From positions 1 to 64,000 of the forward strand of contig JAHBUX010000007.1 of the NCBI GenBank assembly GCA_019637855.1: a stretch of 64,000 nucleotides of DNA, written 5' to 3'. Origin of the DNA: Bdellovibrionales bacterium. GTDB lineage: Bacteria > Bdellovibrionota > Bdellovibrionia > Bdellovibrionales > UBA1609. The position numbers and the translations under genes are program-made. The notes beneath the pieces were generated by a model. The model did not search any database. It was not told the DNA's origin and was given only the letters and a program-made list of their open reading frames with translations. Shown here one piece after another: positions 8,875 to 18,055 of the stretch. The stretch's first letter is position 1, and each line of letters opens with the position of its first letter.

Positions 8875-9744
8875 GTGGCGCATACGCCAAGAAGTTTTGA
8901 ACTGGTTTTTCATTTTGCAAAGACACTGTCATGCATGACTACAATACAGGATTTTGTGCTGCATCAAGGAGTTGAGCTCTGTCGTGCAGCTATCCCAAAC
9001 ACTCTATACGCGCCACTATACGGCGCTTTGGTGTGCGGTATCGATGTGCCAAGCGGACGCGACAAAGCGCTCTTCCTCGATTCAGGTCTGATACATATCC
9101 TTGTGGTTTCCGGCGCGCATTTAGTTTTCATTGAACAGCTATGCGCGTGGTTACCTGAACGAACTCGAACTCCCGTGCTGGTTTTTTACAGTTGGTTGAC
9201 AGGATTTGGGGCGCCCGTGGTGCGAGCTCTGGTGCGTCGACTGTGTGCGAAGCGTGTGACCGGCTGGGGATGGAGTGCTGTGCAGATCGAGTTACTCACC
9301 TCTGTAGTGATTCTGCTTATCGTTCCGTCTTGGCTGCTCTCACGCTCGTTCTTAATGAGTTGGTTGTGCGCTTTGGCCATTCAAGCGCCGGGGCGTTGGC
9401 CACGACATCCTCAACTAACTCTCAGTATGAAGTGCTATTTGTTTTTGTTTCCCTTTTGTCTGACTTCACCTCTGACGGTGGCGTGGAACTGCGTGCTGGC
9501 GCCGGTGATCGCAAGCCTCTTGTTCCCCGTTTGTCTTTTAGCTTTCATTCACCCGCTATTTGCTTCCGTGGGTGATGTGTTTTGGTCAGTGCTGCTGTGG
9601 ATTCTGGAGGCCGGACCGCGAACAGAACCTGCCACGACATTTATCAATACGCGCGCACTGTGCTGGCTACCTCTCACCGTGCATCTGCTTTTACTGATAG
9701 GAGAATTGAAATGGCGGCGCGCAGTTGCGTTTTCGTCTTTGTGA
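8875..9744 (+). CDS. ComEC-type competence channel, membrane domain only
   Basis: A 289-residue, very hydrophobic protein. The segment GLIHILVVSGAHL at about 75-87 and GAPVVRALVRR at about 110-120 match the hallmark motifs of the ComEC/Rec2 Competence domain, which forms the inner-membrane channel for incoming single-stranded DNA. The N-terminal OB-fold domain of full ComEC is absent, and the C-terminal metallo-beta-lactamase domain is supplied by the next gene. The start is a GTG at 8875; an ATG at 8935 is possible. Its 3' end overlaps the next gene by 34 bases in a different frame. Confidence 0.8.
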   Translation: MAHTPRSFELVFHFAKTLSCMTTIQDFVLHQGVELCRAAIPNTLYAPLYGALVCGIDVPSGRDKALFLDSGLIHILVVSGAHLVFIEQLCAWLPERTRTPVLVFYSWLTGFGAPVVRALVRRLCAKRVTGWGWSAVQIELLTSVVILLIVPSWLLSRSFLMSWLCALAIQAPGRWPRHPQLTLSMKCYLFLFPFCLTSPLTVAWNCVLAPVIASLLFPVCLLAFIHPLFASVGDVFWSVLLWILEAGPRTEPATTFINTRALCWLPLTVHLLLLIGELKWRRAVAFSSL

Positions 9745-10430
9745 TTTTGTGGGCCTGGCCCCTAGCTAAGGAATTCTCACACCAACTGATCGTGTGGAAT
9801 GTGGGACAAGGTCAGTGGGTGACCCTGGTGGACAATCGTGGATGTTGGCACTTCGACACCGGTGGTGAGCGACCGCCGTGGAAAGAGGTGATGCGACTCT
9901 GTCGCGCGCGACGCAACTTCCTCACCTACAGCCACTGGGATTGGGATCATATTTCATTCACCGGTGGCTTGAAAAATTTCTTGCCCCAAGTGTGCGTGTT
10001 GCATCCACCCGTAGGCCGGGCCTCGCCGCGCAAAATGCGCCTGTTACGCGGTTTACGCGCGTGCGCCGAGCGCGAAGTCTTTACCTCGTGGTCGGATCCA
10101 CACGGTCGCAACGCCAACGGACTCAGTCGCGTCGTGTGGTGGCGCGGCGTCTTGATTCCCGGAGACTCCACTCGCGTTGAAGAGAAGTTTTGGGTGCATG
10201 CCTTTAAACAATTGCGCGAAACCAGGATTTTGATCCTAGGCCATCATGGCAGTCAGACGTCCACTTCAAATGCGTTGCTCGACCGCATCCCCTACACTCT
10301 TGCCGCCGTGGCCAGCGCGCGCTTTCGCCGCTACCGCCATCCACACAAACGCGTTGAACGCGATCTGCAGCTGCGCGAAATCCCTTTACTGCGCACCGAA
10401 GAGTGGGGCCACCTGATCTTTGATCTCTAG
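9711..10430 (+). CDS. ComEC-type metallo-beta-lactamase domain protein
   Basis: A 239-residue protein. After a short hydrophobic N-terminus it shows the ComEC-type metallo-beta-lactamase fold: LIVWNVGQGQ, the metal motif SHWDWDHI, a GDS turn and the late motif GHHGSQTSTS. In full-length ComEC this domain is the proposed nuclease that degrades the non-transforming strand. I start it at ATG 9711 because GGAG lies 8 bases upstream and the residues before it are just the frame-shifted end of the membrane-domain gene. Together with that gene it makes up a two-piece ComEC. The second His of the usual HxHxDH is replaced by Trp (SHWDWDH). Confidence 0.82.
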   Translation: MAARSCVFVFVILWAWPLAKEFSHQLIVWNVGQGQWVTLVDNRGCWHFDTGGERPPWKEVMRLCRARRNFLTYSHWDWDHISFTGGLKNFLPQVCVLHPPVGRASPRKMRLLRGLRACAEREVFTSWSDPHGRNANGLSRVVWWRGVLIPGDSTRVEEKFWVHAFKQLRETRILILGHHGSQTSTSNALLDRIPYTLAAVASARFRRYRHPHKRVERDLQLREIPLLRTEEWGHLIFDL

Positions 10431-10446
10431 ATTATTCGATCTCTAT

Positions 10447-10478
10447 ATAAAAAAACGGCCTCCATGTCCGGAAGCCGT
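10447..10478 (-). terminator. Intrinsic terminator of ald
   Basis: On the minus strand ACGGC-TTCC...GGAGGCCGT forms a hairpin (5-bp outer stem, 3-bp inner stem across a C-A mismatch) followed by seven T residues and ATATA. It lies about 35 bases past the ald stop, partly inside the repeat shared with the aminopeptidase gene end. Confidence 0.75.
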
Positions 10479-10518
10479 CCTTCAGATCGCGTATATCTCC
10501 GGAAATGTTAGGCCCTAC
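10462..10518 (-). repeat. Gene-end repeat, copy A (after ald)
   Basis: On the minus strand this begins GTAGGGCCTAACATTTCC, with the ald stop codon TAG inside it, and ends TTCCGGACATGG. The first 36 bases differ from copy B (41832-41896) at only three positions. The middle carries an indel of about 8 bases. Its last part overlaps the ald terminator hairpin. Confidence 0.85.
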
Positions 10519-11621
10519 AATTTGAACGGCTTAAATTCCATTCCGAGGTCTTTGGCGACCGGTTCGTAGCAGACGTAGCCGCCGTAGACGTTCAAGCCTT
10601 TGTAGAGGCAGGGGTCTTTGGCGATGGCTTCTTCTACGCCGACTGCGGCCAAGATCGAAGCGTACTTGATCGTGGCGCTGGTCAAAGCGTAGGTCGAAGT
10701 GCGAGCGACCACGCCGGGCATGTTGGGCACGCAGTAATGAATCACGCCGTCGACTTCATATGTGGGATTGGTGTGTGAAGTGGGACGGCAAGTCTCGATG
10801 CAACCGCCTTGGTCCACAGCCACGTCGACCACCACCGAGCCGGGAGTCATGGTTTGCACCATCGCACGCGACACCAGAGTGGGCGCTTTGTGACCCGTAA
10901 TCAACACACCGCCGACCAAGAGATCGCAATCGGCAACGCTCTTCTCGATATTTTGCACGTTCGAGTACAAAGTGGAAACGCGGCCTTGGAAAATATGGTC
11001 CAAGTACTCCATGCGATCGCGGTTCACATCCAAGATGGTGACTTCCGCGCCAAGTCCAACCGCCATTTGAGCGGCATTCACGCCAACGATACCACCGCCA
11101 ATGATGGTGACACGACCGCGGCGCACTCCAGTCACTCCGCCGAGCAGAATGCCTTTACCGCCATGATCTTTTTGTAAGTAGTAAGCGCCGATTTGAGTGG
11201 CCATGCGACCAGCCACTTCGCTCATCGGAGTCAGCAAGGGCAAAGAGCCATCGGGATTTTGAATGGTCTCGTACGCAACCGCCTTCACTTTGCGGTCACA
11301 CAAAACTTTGGTCAGCTTGGGTTCCGCCGCCAAGTGCAGATACGTGTAGAGAATCTGGTTTTCGCGCAAGAGCTCGTATTCGTCGGGTAACGGCTCCTTC
11401 ACTTTGATGATCATGTCGGCTTTGGCGTAGACGTCTTTTTTCGTGGGAAGAATTTTGGCGCCCGCACGCTCGAACTGCTCGTTCGAAATTCCGCTGCCAA
11501 CACCCGCCTCGGTTTCGACGTAAACTGTGTGACCTTCTTTGGTCAGCTGCTTCACTCCCGCTTCGGTCAGACCGACACGGTTTTCACTAATCTTAATTTC
11601 CTTGGGAACCCCAATGATCAT
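10515..11621 (-). CDS. ald: Alanine dehydrogenase
   Basis: A 368-residue NAD-dependent alanine dehydrogenase, the normal length for the family. The N-terminus [20 protein letters not shown], the catalytic region [13 protein letters not shown] and the Rossmann segment [24 protein letters not shown] are all present. It converts L-alanine, NAD+ and water to pyruvate, ammonia and NADH, feeding amino-acid carbon into central metabolism; that fits an organism living on protein. It is a single-gene unit with its own terminator. A GGGGAGGA ribosome site precedes the ATG. Confidence 0.97.
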   Translation of the reverse strand: MIIGVPKEIKISENRVGLTEAGVKQLTKEGHTVYVETEAGVGSGISNEQFERAGAKILPTKKDVYAKADMIIKVKEPLPDEYELLRENQILYTYLHLAAEPKLTKVLCDRKVKAVAYETIQNPDGSLPLLTPMSEVAGRMATQIGAYYLQKDHGGKGILLGGVTGVRRGRVTIIGGGIVGVNAAQMAVGLGAEVTILDVNRDRMEYLDHIFQGRVSTLYSNVQNIEKSVADCDLLVGGVLITGHKAPTLVSRAMVQTMTPGSVVVDVAVDQGGCIETCRPTSHTNPTYEVDGVIHYCVPNMPGVVARTSTYALTSATIKYASILAAVGVEEAIAKDPCLYKGLNVYGGYVCYEPVAKDLGMEFKPFKL

Positions 11622-11680
11622 AACGAAATCCTCCCCAGAATGTACTGGAAGGATGGTTTTATCGCTGTAAATTTAGAGCG

Positions 11681-12589
11681 TCAATCGAACATCCAACGGG
11701 AGTTGGATTGCATCGCGCTGTCGGGTAGATCGGCGCCCAGCTCAATGTGTCGATAGCGATCGGGCGACTCAAGGATCTTGCGCACCAAGCGATTCATAAG
11801 GTCATGGCCAGCGCGGTGGAGGACCACATGCCCCATCAACGGCATCCCCAAAGTGACTAGATCGCCGAGCGCATCGAGCACCTTATGGCGCACAAATTCA
11901 TTCTCCCAACGTAACCCCTCAGGGTTCAAAATCTCGCTATGATCCAGTACCACGGCGTTGCTCAGACTGCCGCCACGAGCCAATCCGCGGGCACGCATGG
12001 CCTCCACATCTTTCAGAAAGCCAAATGTGCGAGCGCGCGCGATCTCACGGGCGAATGAAGGCTCGGTGATATCGATATCAAAGGTCTGATGCCCGATCTT
12101 GGGATGAGCGAAGTCGATGGTCGCGGTGATGCGCAAGCCGTTGTAGGGATTCACGTACGCGTGTTTGTCTTGATCGCCCATATAGATAGGCTGCGTGATG
12201 TAGGCGTAGCGCCGCGGCTCATTCTGCTCGGCTAACCCCGCTTTGAGAATGGCCTCCAAAAAAGGAGCGGCGCTGCCATCGCCGATCGGAATCTCTGGGC
12301 CATCCAATTCGATAAAGAGATTGTCTATTCTCAGAGCAGCCAGTGTCGACAAACAATGCTCAACTGTGGAGACCGAAAACGCTTCGCCACCAAGGGTCGT
12401 GGCCATGGTGGTGGCAGTCACGCGATCCGCCTGCGTGGAGATCGCCGGGCTGCCAGGCAGGTCACGCCGAACAAAATAAATGCCCGTGCCCTCGGGCGCG
12501 GGACAAAAGGTCAAGCACGCGGGGGCGCCGGTGTGGAGACCGATTCCTTCGACGGAGACACGCTGGCGGATGGTTCGTTGCAAAAACAT
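11681..12589 (-). CDS. lpxC: UDP-3-O-acyl-N-acetylglucosamine deacetylase
   Basis: A 302-residue zinc deacetylase that carries out the committed step of lipid A synthesis. Visible motifs are RTIRQRVSVEGIGLHTG at the start, the zinc-ligand motif TVEHCLSTL (H78), EIPIGDGSA, and the second zinc pair in VRHKVLDALGDL. The length is typical. The gene stands alone, 60 bases from ald on the same strand. A perfect 8-bp inverted repeat lies 35-56 bases upstream of the start and may affect its expression. Confidence 0.97.
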   Translation of the reverse strand: MFLQRTIRQRVSVEGIGLHTGAPACLTFCPAPEGTGIYFVRRDLPGSPAISTQADRVTATTMATTLGGEAFSVSTVEHCLSTLAALRIDNLFIELDGPEIPIGDGSAAPFLEAILKAGLAEQNEPRRYAYITQPIYMGDQDKHAYVNPYNGLRITATIDFAHPKIGHQTFDIDITEPSFAREIARARTFGFLKDVEAMRARGLARGGSLSNAVVLDHSEILNPEGLRWENEFVRHKVLDALGDLVTLGMPLMGHVVLHRAGHDLMNRLVRKILESPDRYRHIELGADLPDSAMQSNSRWMFD

Positions 12590-12623
12590 GCTTCTCTCTT
12601 ATTACAAGCTCTATGCCGACCAC

Positions 12624-12645
12624 TAAGACCTCGAGTAAGGTCTTA
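12624..12645. promoter_or_regulatory. Inverted repeat upstream of lpxC
   Basis: TAAGACCT and AGGTCTTA are perfect complements around a 6-base centre. The dyad sits 35-56 bases before the lpxC start codon and could be an operator or a leader hairpin. There is no T-run after it on either strand, so it is not a standard terminator. Confidence 0.4.
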
Positions 12646-12791
12646 ATGGCGCGAGTTAACTGTTGGGAACATCTCAACTTAGCCCATGGGCCGGGAGTTG
12701 ACCAGTGGTTGTTTTTTCGTCACAGGTGTTGCGAAAAAACAAGTGGTACGGTCCAGGTCCTTGCGTCGCGCTCACGTGCTAAACTTAAAGA

Positions 12792-13052
12792 ATGTTTCGC
12801 GCCTTTTTGTTCTGCGTTTTTTTACTGAGTGTGAGCGGTTGTGCCTCCGATCCCTATCTGCTGCCCGAAAGCGATAGTGAGAGCACCGCTCCCGGCGCCG
12901 CTTTCACCGGCGCCGGAATGTACATGCGCAAACCCATGCCCGATCGCCGTGACGCCAAGCCTTGGGAGTTTTACTACAAACGCTGCTCGATGAGCGGCGA
13001 CTCTTCGGCGTTCTCGCGCACGGTTTATGAATGCTCGGGTCCGTTTTACTGA
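12792..13052 (+). CDS. Small lipoprotein
   Basis: An 86-residue predicted lipoprotein. The signal peptide MFRAFLFCVFLLSVSGC ends in a good lipobox with the lipidated cysteine at 17. The mature part is short and rich in charged and aromatic residues (WEFYYKRCSMSG) and holds two further cysteines. I do not recognise the family. It is the first gene of a three-gene coupled operon: its TGA stop overlaps the ATG of the next gene as TGATG. Confidence 0.75.
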   Translation: MFRAFLFCVFLLSVSGCASDPYLLPESDSESTAPGAAFTGAGMYMRKPMPDRRDAKPWEFYYKRCSMSGDSSAFSRTVYECSGPFY

Positions 13053-13426
13053 TGTGGTGGCGAGTTTTTATTCCCAGCTGGCGGTTCTTCGATCGCCCCG
13101 GCGTAGGGGCTCGACTGTGGGCGCGCGAGCACGGAACAGAGGAATGGCTGGAGTTGCTACAGCCACCCCCACGCAATTGGCGCCATCTGCTTTTAAATCC
13201 GCAAGGCAATCTCTATCATGCGCGACAGAACCTATTGGAACGCTTGGCTTTGGAACTCGATCCGCAGGCCGACGCCGCCAATTTGGTCTCCTACCGACTA
13301 ACGCAAAATCTGGTGCGCGAGGAGCTGATCGCGCGCGGGTGCGCTGCATCTCGCGATTTTGAATTCAAGCTTGTGGTCGAAGATGAGGATATTCTGCGCG
13401 GAGTTTCCCAAGGCGGACACACATGA
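13052..13426 (+). CDS. Soluble protein of unknown function
   Basis: A 124-residue protein without signal peptide or membrane segment. It is rich in Trp, Arg and Leu near its start (MWWRVFIPSWRFFDRPGV) and looks mostly helical. I place the start at the ATG at 13052, which overlaps the upstream stop as TGATG; that implies translational coupling. It also overlaps the following membrane-protein gene by 4 bases (ATGA). The tight coupling suggests that the three proteins work together, but the function is not recognisable. Confidence 0.75.
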   Translation: MWWRVFIPSWRFFDRPGVGARLWAREHGTEEWLELLQPPPRNWRHLLLNPQGNLYHARQNLLERLALELDPQADAANLVSYRLTQNLVREELIARGCAASRDFEFKLVVEDEDILRGVSQGGHT

Positions 13427-14118
13427 ATGAAGCATTGCTGTGGACCGGTCGATTGATCGCACTCGCGCTGATCTTGCAATCTCTGGAACTCCTGCGCGTA
13501 AAGCCCTATGCCTGGTCCGTCGTTCAGCGCGAAATTCCCCTATGGTTACGGCCTTTCGTACGCCCCTATTCCGCACTCTTGTGGCTGCGCCTTTTGAGTG
13601 GCGTTGCGGTCCTAATATTTCCGACAGGGACACTAGCAGTTTTGCTTTTACTAACCACTTGGCTGACCGCTGTGCGCTGGCGCGGGACCTTCAACGGCGG
13701 CAGCGACACGATGGCCGTGCAGATCCTTTTGGCTTGGTCCGTGAGTTTGTTGTTTCCGGCCACACAAACAGCATGTGTGTTGTACATCGCTTTGCAAGTT
13801 CTGTTGTCGTATGTGGTGGCCGGTGTGGCCAAACTGCGCGAACCGGAGTGGCGTGACGGCCGCGCGCTGATGCAATTTACCGCTGGCGGATTGGGCGGCG
13901 GCAGCGTTTTGGTCGCGCGCGCTCCGGCATTGTGGTCCTGGCTGGTGATCGCGTTTGAGTGCTCGTTTCCTCTGGCACTTTTAGGTCCGACGATGTGCCT
14001 CGGCTACATCAGCGCAGCCCTTGTGTTTCATATCGCAAATTTTTATATCTTTGGCTTAAATCGTTTTGTTTTTGTGTGGCTGGCGGCCTATCCGGCTCTG
14101 TACGCAAGCGCAGCATAG
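13423..14118 (+). CDS. HTTM-like integral membrane protein
   Basis: A 231-residue membrane protein with about six hydrophobic segments. The pattern FNGGSDTM, then VAGVAKLREPEWRDGRAL, then FECSFPL and a late FHIANFYIFGLNRF resembles the HTTM/vitamin-K-dependent-carboxylase-like membrane domain, in the short form that lacks the extra C-terminal lumenal domain. The enzymatic activity of such short proteins is not established. It is the last gene of the lipoprotein operon and starts within the stop codon of the previous gene. Confidence 0.7.
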   Translation: MNEALLWTGRLIALALILQSLELLRVKPYAWSVVQREIPLWLRPFVRPYSALLWLRLLSGVAVLIFPTGTLAVLLLLTTWLTAVRWRGTFNGGSDTMAVQILLAWSVSLLFPATQTACVLYIALQVLLSYVVAGVAKLREPEWRDGRALMQFTAGGLGGGSVLVARAPALWSWLVIAFECSFPLALLGPTMCLGYISAALVFHIANFYIFGLNRFVFVWLAAYPALYASAA

Positions 14119-14144
14119 CCGCGCTTGCATACCACCAATCCTAT

Positions 14145-15065
14145 CTACTTCGCGGGGCAATTCACGTCTTGGATTAAAGCCTCCGGTAGGCGCTTACGGG
14201 CGGCAGCGGCTTTTTCATGACAACGCAAATCACTGAAGGCGGCGTCTTCACGGTAAGCTCTTGTGGTGGCCACCGGATCTATCTTTAAGGCTTTTTCTAC
14301 CAACGCCACGGCCCGCTCATAGCCGATACCTGAGGACGCCAGCTTCAATAACGGCCGCGCGGCTCGGGCATCTAAGCGCGTAACAACTTCGTACATCATG
14401 CGAGCCTTGTCGGAGTTTTTCTCGGACGCTGTTTTTTCCATCACTTTTGCCGCAACTGTCCGCGCCTCTTTACTGGCGACTTGCGGCTTTAACTCCGTGG
14501 CGATCACCAAAGCATCATAACTATCGAGCCAGTTGCCATCCTCAGCTTCGGTCGTGCCAAGCTCGAAAAGTTTATCCGCTAAACCAGGAGCATAGGCAGG
14601 CCGCTCTTTGCGTAACCACTGACCAAAGGAGTTCACTGTCTTGTCTTTGAAGCCTTCAATGGGCTGGCTCCAGTTGGAGGAGTTGTAGCCCTCATACTTT
14701 GATTTTTCCTCAGCACTCATGGTCTTTGCGGTTTTGAGTTTGATTTCGAGCTGCGCATCGAAAGAGCGCAACTGACAGGAAGAGCGTTCGTCGTCTTCTC
14801 CGAGCGCCACCACCGCCTTGGCGATATCCGGCTGCGCTCTTAAAACAAAACGGATCTTTTTGCTGAAATCCAGAATATAGCTCACGCATTTGCCGTTGTC
14901 GGGGACACCATAGACCTGCGCAAATAAAGCGCCGAGCTCAGGCGAGTATCCCATCACTTCGGTCTCGGTGGTCGGTGGATCGGCAGCATGCGCACAGAAC
15001 GAAAATGCCAACAGCGACAACAAACGTACGGCCCAAGAGCGGCGCGAATTGCAAGTCTTAAGCAT
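14145..15065 (-). CDS. Exported protein of unknown function
   Basis: A 306-residue protein with a signal peptide ([14 protein letters not shown], cleaved near residue 28). The mature part has an N-terminal region with three cysteines and a helical C-terminal half with a TPR-like segment ([17 protein letters not shown]). No family is recognised. Its start overlaps the ruvB stop by 8 bases, so it is probably the last gene of the ruvC-ruvA-ruvB transcript, although nothing links it to recombination. Confidence 0.75.
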   Translation of the reverse strand: MLKTCNSRRSWAVRLLSLLAFSFCAHAADPPTTETEVMGYSPELGALFAQVYGVPDNGKCVSYILDFSKKIRFVLRAQPDIAKAVVALGEDDERSSCQLRSFDAQLEIKLKTAKTMSAEEKSKYEGYNSSNWSQPIEGFKDKTVNSFGQWLRKERPAYAPGLADKLFELGTTEAEDGNWLDSYDALVIATELKPQVASKEARTVAAKVMEKTASEKNSDKARMMYEVVTRLDARAARPLLKLASSGIGYERAVALVEKALKIDPVATTRAYREDAAFSDLRCHEKAAAARKRLPEALIQDVNCPAK

Positions 15066-16062
15066 TGTCCCCTAGCTCTTTCAAATGCTGACGACAAAGA
15101 TCGGTAATCACGCGACCACGCGGCGTCTTTTGCAGCAATCCCTCTTGCAACAAGAAAGGCTCATAAACTTCTTCCAGCGTGTCGACCTCTTCACTGATCG
15201 CAGCCGATAGGGTTTCAATGCCTACCGGGCCGCCGGCGAATTTGGTGGCGATCAAAGTCAGGATGCGACGATCCATCATGTCCAAGCCCAGCTGATCGAC
15301 CTCGAGCTCATTGAGCGCATAATCAGCCAGAGCCGCTGTGATCACGCCATCGCCGTGGACATCGGCATAGTCACGCACCCGCTTGAGCAGACGATTGGCC
15401 ACGCGTGGAGTACCGCGGGCTCGACGGGCGATTTGCCGCCCGCCCTCTTCATCCAAACGGATGCCAAGCAGTTCGGCCGAGCGTTTGAGGATATGGACCA
15501 GGGATTCGCGGTCGTAAAAACTCAAGCGTTCAACAATGCCGAAGCGGTCGCGAAACGGCGCCTTCAGTAAGCCCGCGCGCGTGGTGGCGCCGACCAACGT
15601 AAAGGGACTCAACTGAAAGCGCATCGAACGCGCGCCCAAACCTTCACCCGTGACGATGTCGATGTAGTAGTCCTCCATCGCCGAGTACAGATACTCTTCG
15701 ACGTCGCGGTTTAAGCGATGGATTTCGTCGATAAAGAATACCGAACCGGGGCGCAAGCCGGTCAGTATCGCCGCTAGGTCACCTTTGCGATGCAAAGCTG
15801 GTCCACTGGTGGACTTGAAGTCCGCGCCCAGAGTGTTGGACACGATATGCGCCAAAGTGGTTTTGCCCAAGCCCGGGGGCCCGCACAAAAGCACATGATC
15901 CATAGGCTCGCTGCGCTTTTTTGCCGCCTGCGTGAAGACCAAAAGTTTTTGCTTCACTTTGTCTTGACCGGGAAACTCGTCAAACGACTTTGGGCGCAGA
16001 CTGACTTCAAGGCTCGCCTCTTCGCCGTGTTGTTCGCCGTCGATAAAACGTTCTAATTCCAT
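15058..16062 (-). CDS. ruvB: Holliday junction branch-migration ATPase RuvB
   Basis: A 334-residue AAA+ ATPase of standard length. Walker A GPPGLGKT is at residues 61-68 and Walker B FIDEIHRL follows; the sensor segment GATTRAGLL and the C-terminal winged helix ([15 protein letters not shown]) are clear. RuvB hexamers drive branch migration of Holliday junctions bound by RuvA. It lies 13 bases after ruvA in the classic ruvC-ruvA-ruvB order. Confidence 0.98.
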   Translation of the reverse strand: MELERFIDGEQHGEEASLEVSLRPKSFDEFPGQDKVKQKLLVFTQAAKKRSEPMDHVLLCGPPGLGKTTLAHIVSNTLGADFKSTSGPALHRKGDLAAILTGLRPGSVFFIDEIHRLNRDVEEYLYSAMEDYYIDIVTGEGLGARSMRFQLSPFTLVGATTRAGLLKAPFRDRFGIVERLSFYDRESLVHILKRSAELLGIRLDEEGGRQIARRARGTPRVANRLLKRVRDYADVHGDGVITAALADYALNELEVDQLGLDMMDRRILTLIATKFAGGPVGIETLSAAISEEVDTLEEVYEPFLLQEGLLQKTPRGRVITDLCRQHLKELGDNA

Positions 16063-16075
16063 GTTGTCATATCCT

Positions 16076-16645
16076 CTAGCTGGTTAACGCGGACAGCCCC
16101 TGACGTAAGCCGCCCTCCAAATCCGTGTCGACCGACATCTGATCGACGACTTTCTCGACATCGCCCAAACGGAAGCCCAAGTTGACTAGAGCCGAAACAA
16201 TCTGCGGGCGCGCCACAAAACGCGAGCTCACCATACTGTCGGCTCCACGCACCAGTTTGCCCTGCAACGTCAGCACAATCTGCTCGGCCGACTTCTTACC
16301 GATCTTGGGCAGCTTGGTGAGGGCCGACACATTGGCCGCTTCAATCCACTCAACGATTTGCGCCGTGGATGCCCCTGACAGTGCAGTCACCGCGCTCTTA
16401 GGTCCGATGCCATTGACCTTCAACAGGGATAAAAACAAAGCGCGCTCGATCTCGGTGGCGAAACCGAACAGTTGCAAAGCATCCTCGCGCACATGCGTAT
16501 GCACCCAAACTTCGACGAAGGCGCGGCCTTCCAGAGCCGCGAGCGTTTGGGCCGAGCAATGCAGTTCATAGCCTACACCTTGCACCAGCAAAATGACCTG
16601 ATCGCTGCTGAAACGCAGCGGGCGGCCTTGCAAATATCCAATCAT
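16076..16645 (-). CDS. ruvA: Holliday junction-binding protein RuvA
   Basis: A 189-residue RuvA. The OB-fold start [10 protein letters not shown] and the helix-hairpin-helix motifs [16 protein letters not shown] and [20 protein letters not shown] are evident, followed by the C-terminal domain that contacts RuvB ([17 protein letters not shown]). RuvA tetramers hold the junction open for RuvB. Its start overlaps the end of ruvC by 4 bases. Confidence 0.97.
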   Translation of the reverse strand: MIGYLQGRPLRFSSDQVILLVQGVGYELHCSAQTLAALEGRAFVEVWVHTHVREDALQLFGFATEIERALFLSLLKVNGIGPKSAVTALSGASTAQIVEWIEAANVSALTKLPKIGKKSAEQIVLTLQGKLVRGADSMVSSRFVARPQIVSALVNLGFRLGDVEKVVDQMSVDTDLEGGLRQGLSALTS

Positions 16646-17157
16646 ACAGAGCCTTCCATTGCGCGCTTCAAACGCGCCTCGACCTCGCGCACCCGCGAGT
16701 GAGTGAGTGCCAGAGCCAAAGCATCGGAAGCATCGAACTTAGCCACACTTTGCGCCACACGCAGGAGATTAAAAACCACCATTTGCACATGATCTTTCGA
16801 CGCTGCACCCGAGCCTGTCACACATTTTTTTACATAACGGGCGGCGTATTCAGCCACCTCACTGCCATGTTGCGCCGACACGAGCAGACAAACGCCGCGC
16901 GCGTGTCCTAGCTTAAAAGCACTGTCGGCGTTTTTACCGAAAAAGATCTTCTCCACCACCGTGGTGCGGATTTCGTAACGTGTATAGAGATTGTGCAGCT
17001 CCGCCTGTAGCTGCTTAAGGCGCTCGGGCAACGGCCATGACTCTTTCAGCGTAATCACCCCATGCTCCACATGGCTCACCCGCGAACCGGAGACCTCCAC
17101 CACACCAAAACCGGTGTTCCTGCTGCCGGGGTCAACTCCGAGGATTAAATCTTTCAA
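16642..17157 (-). CDS. ruvC: Holliday junction resolvase RuvC
   Basis: A 171-residue endonuclease of the RNase H-like fold. The first catalytic aspartate lies in ILGVDPGSRNTGFG; the glutamate in VVEKIFFG and the late acidic pair in KFDASDALALALTH complete the active site. It cuts Holliday junctions symmetrically after RuvAB migration. It is first in the ruvC-ruvA-ruvB unit and divergent from the TPR gene at 17203. Confidence 0.97.
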   Translation of the reverse strand: MKDLILGVDPGSRNTGFGVVEVSGSRVSHVEHGVITLKESWPLPERLKQLQAELHNLYTRYEIRTTVVEKIFFGKNADSAFKLGHARGVCLLVSAQHGSEVAEYAARYVKKCVTGSGAASKDHVQMVVFNLLRVAQSVAKFDASDALALALTHSRVREVEARLKRAMEGSV

Positions 17158-17202
17158 GGACGCTCCTTGCCCAAAAGAGATTATGGTGGGACGATTTTAG
17201 TG

Positions 17203-18009
17203 ATGCAAGACATCCAACCGGAACTTGTCGAACGTTATCAGATCTTACTGCAGAAGGACCCTAAGTCCCAGGTTTTTGCGCCGCTCACCGAAGCGTATCG
17301 CAAAATGGGTTTGTTAGAGGAGGCCTTCCGCATTGCCGTGCGCGGCGTGCAGTTCAATCCCACATTCGGTGGCGGGCGCATAGCGTTAGCCAAAGTCTTT
17401 TTGGATCGCGAGAACCTGCAAGCAGCCATGGACGAGTTGGAAAAGGCCGTTGAGTACTCGGCCGACAACATCTTGGCGCACAGTCTGTTGGCCGAATGCT
17501 ATTTGCGCTGCAAGCGACCTAAAGATGCTTTGCGCTCATTTAAAATGGTTCTGTTTTTAGCGCCGGCGAATGAAAAGGCCGCCAAGGCCGTGCGCAAACT
17601 AGAGTCCCTCACCGCCGACGAGTACGAGGACGACATCTTTGAAATGAAACCGCTGCCACAGGTGGATGAGTTGAAGACTGTGGACGCTCAACCACTTAAG
17701 CCACTGCCTGGCAGTGGCGCGACAGTGACTTCGGATTTAGAACGCACGCTGTCTTTGGTGGATGCGTACATTGTTCGTAACGATATCGAAAAGGCGCTTT
17801 TATCCTTGCGCCAAGCTGAGGGCTATTTTGGTTCGCATCCGGAGCTGGTCAAGCGGATGAAGCTGGTCAGCCAGCGCACCATTGAGCGCGACGAGCTTCC
17901 GGCTGAGCCACCACCCAGCCGTAAGAAGGCCGCCTTGGACGATAAGATCCTGTTTCTGCGCCGCCTTTTGGATCACGTGCACCGCAATTCCGGTTTACTT
18001 AGCCCTTAA
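17203..18009 (+). CDS. Cytoplasmic TPR protein
   Basis: A 268-residue protein with no signal peptide. The N-terminal half holds three clear tetratricopeptide repeats (for example FAPLTEAYRKMGLLEEAFRIAV and AHSLLAECYLRCKRPKDALRSFKMVL). The middle is acidic and proline-rich, and the C-terminal half has another helical pair. I start at ATG 17203, MQDIQPELVERY, rather than the upstream ATG at 17167, which would be only ten bases from the divergent ruvC start. It lies 46 bases before efp and may be co-transcribed with it. Function unknown. Confidence 0.78.
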   Translation: MQDIQPELVERYQILLQKDPKSQVFAPLTEAYRKMGLLEEAFRIAVRGVQFNPTFGGGRIALAKVFLDRENLQAAMDELEKAVEYSADNILAHSLLAECYLRCKRPKDALRSFKMVLFLAPANEKAAKAVRKLESLTADEYEDDIFEMKPLPQVDELKTVDAQPLKPLPGSGATVTSDLERTLSLVDAYIVRNDIEKALLSLRQAEGYFGSHPELVKRMKLVSQRTIERDELPAEPPPSRKKAALDDKILFLRRLLDHVHRNSGLLSP

Positions 18010-18055
18010 GATCAACTATCACTCTTAAACTTCCGCCACATATTCTGGAGTACCT

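Noticed and set aside
12686-12877. 63-codon open frame upstream of the small lipoprotein
   Set aside because: It overlaps the lipoprotein signal-peptide region in another frame and has no ribosome site.
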